Shown one piece after another: positions 58,278 through 64,000 of a stretch of 64,000 nt of DNA. The notes beneath the pieces are model-generated. The model was not told the origin of the DNA, ran no database searches, and saw only the letters and a program-made list of their open reading frames with translations. Made by a program: the position numbers and the translations under genes. The first letter of the stretch is position 1; each line of letters starts with the position of its first letter. The stretch is from assembly GCA_022494885.1 (NCBI GenBank), contig JAGVSM010005014.1, forward strand, positions 1 to 64,000, written 5' to 3'. This DNA comes from Micrasema longulum. Lineage: Eukaryota; Arthropoda; Insecta; Trichoptera; Brachycentridae.

Positions 58278-58580
58278 TTAAATAATAGTTAGCGTTAAAT
58301 CACTAAAATTAATTTAAAATGCCAACCGGTTTCAGAACTGACTGTTCCTTATCAAGGTTAAAAAGTAAAGTGCGTAGATTTTGAAAAAAAATTGAATGAA
58401 ATATCTGATCAGAAAATTGACAGATTCTTACTAGATTATATAATCTCGGATATGTATTGTAATGGCGGCCATCATTCGAATTTCCTCATATTATTCGCAT
58501 GCGCGCGCAGAATCTGAGCGGAAAATGGTATCGAAATTGGTATGCGTTCAAAAATGTAGTATTTGCATCTAATGTATTAT
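58278..58580. repeat. 303-bp direct repeat, left copy
   Basis: It matches 59273-59575 at about 97 percent. It holds a Penelope-type hammerhead-like motif (58321-58360) and a CpG-containing GCATGCGCGCGCAGAATC stretch. Confidence 0.85.
58321..58360 (-). ncRNA. degenerate hammerhead-like motif in the left repeat
   Basis: Minus strand: TTGATAA core, stem II GGAAC/GTTCT, GAAA, CCGG, GTT. The core differs from CTGANGA at two positions. Confidence 0.4.
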
Positions 58581-59272
58581 TTATTTATAATATATATACG
58601 GCCTAAGCCAATTTTAACAGTTACATGAAGAAACATAAATGCAAGAAACTGAACAAAAAGAACATAAAACTATTTAGCAAAGACAAACAAGGGCAAAACA
58701 ATAATTGTATACAATATATTCATAAAAACGAAAGACCTAAGACTTCGAGCTAAACCGTGCCAATCCAACTTCATCCCACACTGTTTAGTCGCGAAGCGAT
58801 CTACGAAAAGACGGAAGATCTATCCCAAAGAATTCCAAGTCGTGTGATGAATTGACTAATCTACACATTCTGGACATTGGGGCATAAAACCAAAGTTGCT
58901 CTTAGAAGATTTTATAAATAGCAAATTTTGACTTCTGGTGACACGGTTGGGAACATGAAAAGAAATTGATTGCAACAGAGATGGGACATCACTTAAAGCA
59001 TTAAGTATTTTGAAAATGCATATAAGGTCCATCTCAGTTCTACGTCTCTCCAATGAAGACAGATTAAGAGATTGCTCTATTTCAAAATAAGAATAATTAC
59101 CCCTTTGTAATCCGAGCAACCATGCCACTTTTCTTAAAAAACGGTGTTGGACAGACTCGATATGGTCAATATGAGTCCTGTAGAATGGAGACCAAATAGG
59201 AGAAGCGTATTCTAGATGGGGTCGAACTAGTGAGCAATAAAGAGTGTTGATGGTATTAATATTTTTAAAGAA
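58581..59272 (-). pseudogene. 5'-truncated jockey-like LINE between direct repeats
   Basis: The minus strand reads LYCSLVRPHLEYASPIWSPF, then IDHIESVQHRFLRKVAWLLG, SLERRRTEMDLICIFKIL and SFHVPNRVTRSQNLLF, ending at a stop near 58856. The A/T-rich 3' end touches the left repeat. The catalytic RT motifs are lost. Confidence 0.7.
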
Positions 59273-59575
59273 TTAAATAATAGTTAGTGTTAAATCACTA
59301 AAATTAATTTTAAATGCCAACCGGTTTCAGAACTGACTGTTCCTTATCAAGGTTAAAAAGTAAAGTGCGTAGATTCTGAAAAAAAAATTAATGAAATATC
59401 TGATCAGAAAATTGACAGATTCTTACTAGATTATATAATCTCGGATATGTCTTGTAATGGCGGCCATCATTCGAATTTCCTCATAGTATTCGTATGCGCG
59501 CGCAGAATCTGAGCGGAAAATGGAATCGAAATTGGTATGCGTTCAAAAATGTAGTATTTGCATCTAATGTATTAT
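59273..59575. repeat. 303-bp direct repeat, right copy
   Basis: It ends at the same base (TCTAATGTATTAT) as the left copy, after which the two flanks diverge at once. The hammerhead-like motif is at 59316-59355 (minus). Confidence 0.85.
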
Positions 59576-59614
59576 ATTCGCTAATTAACATTCGAGCTTT
59601 GTACATCTATTGTA

Positions 59615-59690
59615 CATAGTTTTACCACACATTTATTTGACGGCATTCAGCCTTCTTTCATCCTCGCTTTTCCGATTTTATATTTTGTTT
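59615..59690 (-). repeat. inverted GHVERM LINE scrap
   Basis: The minus strand matches the NAVEMRS...MCGKT region, opposite to the LINE that follows. Confidence 0.5.
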
Positions 59691-60325
59691 CTATACTGAA
59701 AGATTTAAGAATGGGAGCAAAAATGAGTGGTATAATTGTTAACTGTCTTCTGTATGCGGATGATGCCGCGCTTCTTGCTAGCAGCAAAGGAGACCCGCAA
59801 TTCTTGGTAACAAAAGTCTACGATGTATGCAAGAAAAACGATTTGCTTATGAATGTTGATAAATCGAAAATGATGGTTTTTGAAAGGAATGAAAATATAA
59901 CTAAATGTGAGATCAGTGTGAAAGGAGATATTCTGAATCAGGTAGAATAATTTGTGTACCTAGGAAGCATGTTTACTAGGGATGGAAAGATATTGAAAGG
60001 AGGGTGAGTGCCGGGAACAGTATGAACGGTGCATTGAAATCTACTTTGGCAAACAAATGTTTATCGCAGGAGGCTAAACTAGCAGTTCACAACGGAGTTC
60101 TAGTGCCAACTCTAATGTATGGGAGCGAAGTATGGAATCGGAAAAATGATGATGAAAGTAGGTTGAATGCTGTCGAAATGCGATCTCTCAGGCGAATGTG
60201 TGGTCAAACAATGTATGATAGGTGCACAAATGTCGAAATCCGTGACGTGTGTAAGGCTGAGACATGCATTATCGACAGAATCAAAAAAGGGGTGCTGTGT
60301 TGGTTTGGACATGTAGAGCGAAATT
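59690..60325 (+). pseudogene. GHVERM LINE reverse transcriptase, frameshifted
   Basis: Plus strand reads MSGIIVNCLLYADDAALLAS, LLMNVDKSKMMVFERNENI, then an early stop after QVE. The next frame has NGALKSTLANKCLSQEAKLA, LVPTLMYGSEVWNRKN and WFGHVER. The YADD catalytic motif is intact, but a stop, a small deletion and both-end truncation disable it. Confidence 0.8.
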
Positions 60326-60499
60326 TAAATTTATGTATATGTTTTTTGCGTATTACTATACGCATATGTTAAAAATATTATGTGCATGTCTCCACTTTCC
60401 ATTATTTTTTATTCCAACTCAACACAGGGCTCATGGCCTCACAGAGTTGGGGATACGTTTTTTTCTGTAATATATATATTTGTATGAGTCCAACAGGGA

Positions 60500-61115
60500 G
60501 AGACATTTTTACTAACAATAATAAAATCAAAGTGGTCGATAAACACATATATCTGGGACACAAAGTCAAACTTGGTAAAGATAACCAGACAGCGGAGTTA
60601 CCAAGAAGAATAGGGCTAAGTTGGGATCTGCTTTCAACGAACTAAAACATATTTTTGAAAATAAAGAAGTCCCTATATGCTTAAAACGACAAGTTTATGA
60701 ATCGTGCATATTGCCGGTGACAACGTCCGGACTAGAAACCATGTCTGTAACACAAAAAAGTAGCCAGAAATTAAAATGCACGCAACGATCCATGGAGAGA
60801 CTGATGATTGGTATATGTATAAGAGACAGAGTAAGAAATGAAGAAATAAGGCGCCGAACCGGAGTCGTGGATATCATAGATTGTGCAGCGAAATTGAAAT
60901 AGCAGTGGGCAGGACACTTGGCTAGGCAAAATGATGGCAGGTGGACACCCAGAATAATAAAGTGGAGACCATGGGCAAACAAAAGAGTGTTAGAAGGCCA
61001 CAGAGAAGATGGGTCGACAACATTGCCTCTATTGCCGGTAAAACGAGGATGATGGAAGCCGGTGATAGGGAGGAATGGAGACGTTTGGAAGAGGCCGCCA
61101 TCCAGCAGTGGAGAG
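60500..61115 (+). pseudogene. RTE-group LINE C-terminal region
   Basis: The blocks VVDKHIYLGHKVKLGKDNQT, LKRQVYESCILPVTTSGLET, LKCTQRSMERLMIGICIRDR and VVDIIDCAAKLK are followed, after a stop, by QWAGHLARQNDGRW and DREEWRRLEEAAIQQWRE. The order and motifs fit RTE-group elements well. Several frameshifts. The AAG/AAAT-rich tail lies at about 61125-61160. Confidence 0.75.
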
Positions 61116-61649
61116 AATAAAGCTGAAGAAGAAGAAGAAATAAAAAAAATAAAAAAAATTCAAATCGAAATCTCTTACACGACACAATGTTTTTTTGCGT
61201 AAAAATCTGATCCGTATAACAGCGATTTATACACGTAAAATATACTTCTTATCTCAGTGTCGTGATGGGCGGCTGATTACGTGCGGAAAATCGTTGCTAC
61301 CGATCGAAACTAAAGACAAAACAATTTTTAAATAAAAGCATTAAAGTCGAATAAAACAAATTGATAATGTTCAAGTGCACATACATACACGCATGACACC
61401 GTGTAACATGTTTGGGTGACATTGGCGAGTTGCGTCATATACGGAATGATAGTAAATATTGATAAAATGCTTATTACACACAAAGTAGAAAAAATACGCA
61501 ACAAGGATTAAGGACGCGGAATAGGAATCAATGTATACTGCGGGCGTAATTACTGGCATATTTAGTTAGCGAATTTCACGTCCAAGTCCCATGATACTAG
61601 TGTTGTGGATAATTCTAGGAAGATGCTTGGATTTGTACTTCGAAACTCT

Positions 61650-61870
61650 AGATATTTCATTAAGACGCGGCGTATTCAGAAAGTATGCGTACTGTTAGGC
61701 TCTCGTGCTGTAAGATTACTGATGGTAGTGGGGGGTTTCCTGAACACATCGAGCACCGGCGACCATCGTTAGCACCAAAACTTACCTCGCAGTGCTCGTT
61801 TCTGTGCAGGGTGTTAATGAGAAATCCCGCCACGTGCGAGGTGCGCGCTGTCATAAGGTAAGGCAACTCG
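61650..61870 (-). other. less AT-rich unassigned segment
   Basis: A minus-strand frame is open across it, with GTAAGT inside. I recognise no domain. It directly precedes the mariner relic and could be part of that or of another element. Confidence 0.3.
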
Positions 61871-62365
61871 CGAGTTCCTCGAGCGATTGGAATCGGAAGG
61901 TGAGGATTTTCTGAGATCCATTGTGACTGGTGATGAAACATGGGTGGCTCATTACACCCCTGAGACAAAAAAACAGTCATCACAGTGGTGGCACACTAGT
62001 TCCTCATCTGCCGAAAAATTCAAAGCCTCAATTTCAGCCAAAAAAATCTTGGCATTCACGTTTTAAGACCGAAAATGGATGATTTTTTGCCTCAGTGGGA
62101 GACGATTACTACTGAACCATACCGTAAGACTCTATAAAAGCTCAAAAGAGCAATTCAAAACAAACGGAGGGGAATGTTGACAAAGGGAGTGTGTTTGTTG
62201 CACGACAACGCCCGCCCGCACACGGCTAACGCCACCGAGGCGCGTTTGAATTAGTTTAATTGGGACATTTTGAACTACCCTGCATACTCCCGTGACTTAG
62301 CGCCTTCAGATTTTCATCTTTACACCTTCCCGAAGACTCACATGGGTGGAAAAAAAATCCAACCG
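61870..62365 (+). pseudogene. mariner-type transposase relic
   Basis: Plus-strand frames read SIVTGDETWVAHYTPETKKQ (the first catalytic Asp region), KIL-FTF, then GVCLLHDNARPHTANATEAR (second catalytic Asp), and YPAYSRDLAPSDFHLYTFPK (third Asp). These are the DD(34)D motifs of mariner transposases. Frameshifts and stops disrupt it, and the N-terminal DNA-binding half was not found. 62440-62560 may be a further C-terminal part. Confidence 0.8.
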
Positions 62366-62564
62366 AAGGGGTATAGAACATTAGTATTGATATTTAAAAT
62401 ACATGTTCAGTAATGTTCAGCGTAGTAACGAAATTCATTGCCATCCTACGAGGGGAGGTGAATGTTTCAGACGCCTAAAAACAAGAATCCAGGCAACTTT
62501 GAAGAATCTGTACAATGAAAAAGGATGCTGAATCTATCGCATCGTTCTGTGGAATTGCAATAGT

Positions 62565-63480
62565 TTAGGTAGATAGGGATCATCGGAAAGCGTCTGGATT
62601 CAATAATAATGGTTTGTTTTTGAGATTATTCGTACATGTATATATGAAAAGGCCGATGATGAATGAAGTTTTTTAAAGTAAAAATTATTCAAAAAAATAT
62701 TCCATGCTACTTTTGGCCCCCAACCGAAGTTTGAAGTTTATCACTGCTGAAAATTGTTAATTATTTATATTGATAAAATTGTTTTTTTGTTAGTAAAGGT
62801 ATAGTTTAATCACATTACAAATTCGAACACTTTTTAAAACTACCGAAATGCAAAAAGTTTACACTCCGCGGAAGTGATTCCGTTGAGCGCCTGAGTAATA
62901 TCGATGAAAACAATGGCCCATTAAAACAATGCTACCCTTTATAATTTAATTGCACTGATTTTCTTACTTCAATACGAAATGACAGCCGGTTTGCCAGAAA
63001 ATTAGTTGGTGATGCCTGAACAAACTATACATAAAAACCCACCTACATTAATAATATCGTAATTCAAAACCGTCTCTAAATCTTGCAAAAACAGATTTCA
63101 ATGATACTACTTGACACGTCAAACTTAGCATTATCCATTGAGTTGGTGAATTACAAATATCACAATTCTTTTTTCAAAGTTTTTCGCAAATATCTCCGTA
63201 ACTCCTTCAATGGAGGTATCTAAGTTTGCTTCTAATACCCTCAAATATAATACGTGTTATTAAAAAAATACAAAATACAAACTCACATTTTTTATTTTTC
63301 GATGATTTGAGTCCAGTTGAGTATTGAATATTCCCTGAGTGATACATACCTGAAACAAAAAAGTAAGACAAATAAATATTAAAACATAAAGTAAAATTTA
63401 TATTTGAAGCACAAAATTTGTGGTTATTCACCATAATAAAATGAATATAAGACAACTTTGTTTTTAATAGCTTATTTTTA
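62565..63480. other. AT-rich sequence, no gene
   Basis: No motif-bearing frame or recognised repeat. Confidence 0.4.
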
Positions 63481-63487
63481 ATTTATT

Positions 63488-63531
63488 CTATCGACCGGTT
63501 TTAAAGCTACACAAGCTTCTTTATCAAGATA
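63488..63531 (-). ncRNA. degenerate hammerhead-like motif, partner of 25546
   Basis: Minus strand: stem I TATC/GATA, stem II AAGC/GCTT, AAAA for GAAA, CCGG and GTC. The core is TTGATAA. Confidence 0.4.
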
Positions 63532-63589
63532 TAATTTAGTAATGAATCTTATCCTATTTTATTTTGATAGTGTTTACTAAATATTATTC

Positions 63590-63892
63590 TATTATCATCG
63601 CTACGATTTTTTTAAGTTTCCTAATTTTTTTATTACTCCGCGCGTGACGTCGCTGGTTCTCCTCGGTGAGTTGTCCTGATTAGTGGGTAGGCTCCACGAA
63701 AACCGGAAATGTCTCACACCACTCTTATCGTTGGTTGATTTAGAAGAACTTGCGACGTCATTTAAAGTACCTAATTTTTATTAATACATTAAGTAAACAC
63801 ATTTTCGGCCGTACAATTAAATGCTTTAATTTTACCGTGTGTCAGAAAATATTTTTTTATATCCAATTACCCGTAGCATTGAACATCATCAT
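63590..63892 (+). mobile_element. MITE of the CRE-bearing family, copy 6
   Basis: TGACGTCG at 63645 and GCGACGTCA near 63752. The right end is TTGAACATCATCAT followed by TA. Confidence 0.65.
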
Positions 63893-63911
63893 TAAAACGT
63901 AAAGATATTTG

Positions 63912-64000
63912 TATTTTATTTTATTTTATTTTATTTTATTTTATTCTACTCTACTCTACTCTACTCTACACTCCCACCTACTCTACCCCACTCCCCACCC
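63912..64000. repeat. pentanucleotide satellite, TTTTA turning into CTCTA
   Basis: TTTTA repeats about seven times, then TCTAC about six times, ending in C-rich CCCCACTCCCCACCC at the window edge. Confidence 0.9.

Noticed and set aside
59615..59690. 5' inversion by twin priming of the LINE at 59690
   Set aside because: The inverted scrap corresponds to a downstream part of the element that is also present in the plus-strand copy, so twin priming does not explain it.

Overview
This is a eukaryotic window, almost certainly from an insect genome. The AT-rich background, long introns and dense RTE, CR1/L2-like, jockey-like, Penelope, Helitron-like, mariner and MITE copies would suit a moth or butterfly, but that placement is inference. 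No bacterial-style operon, rRNA gene or intact tRNA gene was seen.

One host gene can be supported. It lies on the minus strand and runs from about 53 kb down past the left edge. A GC-rich coding exon (51752-52784, possibly with 5' UTR upstream) encodes about 344 residues with a CtBP-type PLDLS motif and repeated RDPR(E/D) units, and it ends in a perfect GTAAGT donor. A second exon (934-1104), rich in His, Gln and Pro, has a good acceptor and another GTAAGT donor. The phases match: one base is left from the first exon and two from the second. The 50.6 kb between them is therefore read as a single intron. The product looks like a nuclear transcriptional regulator, but I cannot name it, and its DNA-binding domain, if any, lies beyond the left edge.

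The intron and the upstream flank (52.9-64 kb) are filled with decayed mobile elements. These include at least 14 pieces of one non-LTR retrotransposon whose C-terminus reads GHVERM, several other LINE lineages, a Penelope GIY-YIG remnant, a mariner transposase relic, Helitron-like repeats with TC...CTAG ends, several MITE or foldback families, and tRNA-derived SINE heads. Three CpG-rich islands sit inside the intron (about 12.6, 15.9 and 36.9 kb), two with full TGACGTCA sites. They are candidates for alternative promoters or enhancers.

The most striking signal is a set of hammerhead-ribozyme motifs of the minimal type carried by Penelope-like elements. At least three have an intact catalytic core, and several sequence families appear, two of them in inverted pairs. 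Other notable structures are a 303-bp direct duplication around a truncated LINE, a 245-bp near-perfect palindrome, and a MITE family whose copies carry CRE (TGACGTC) sites.
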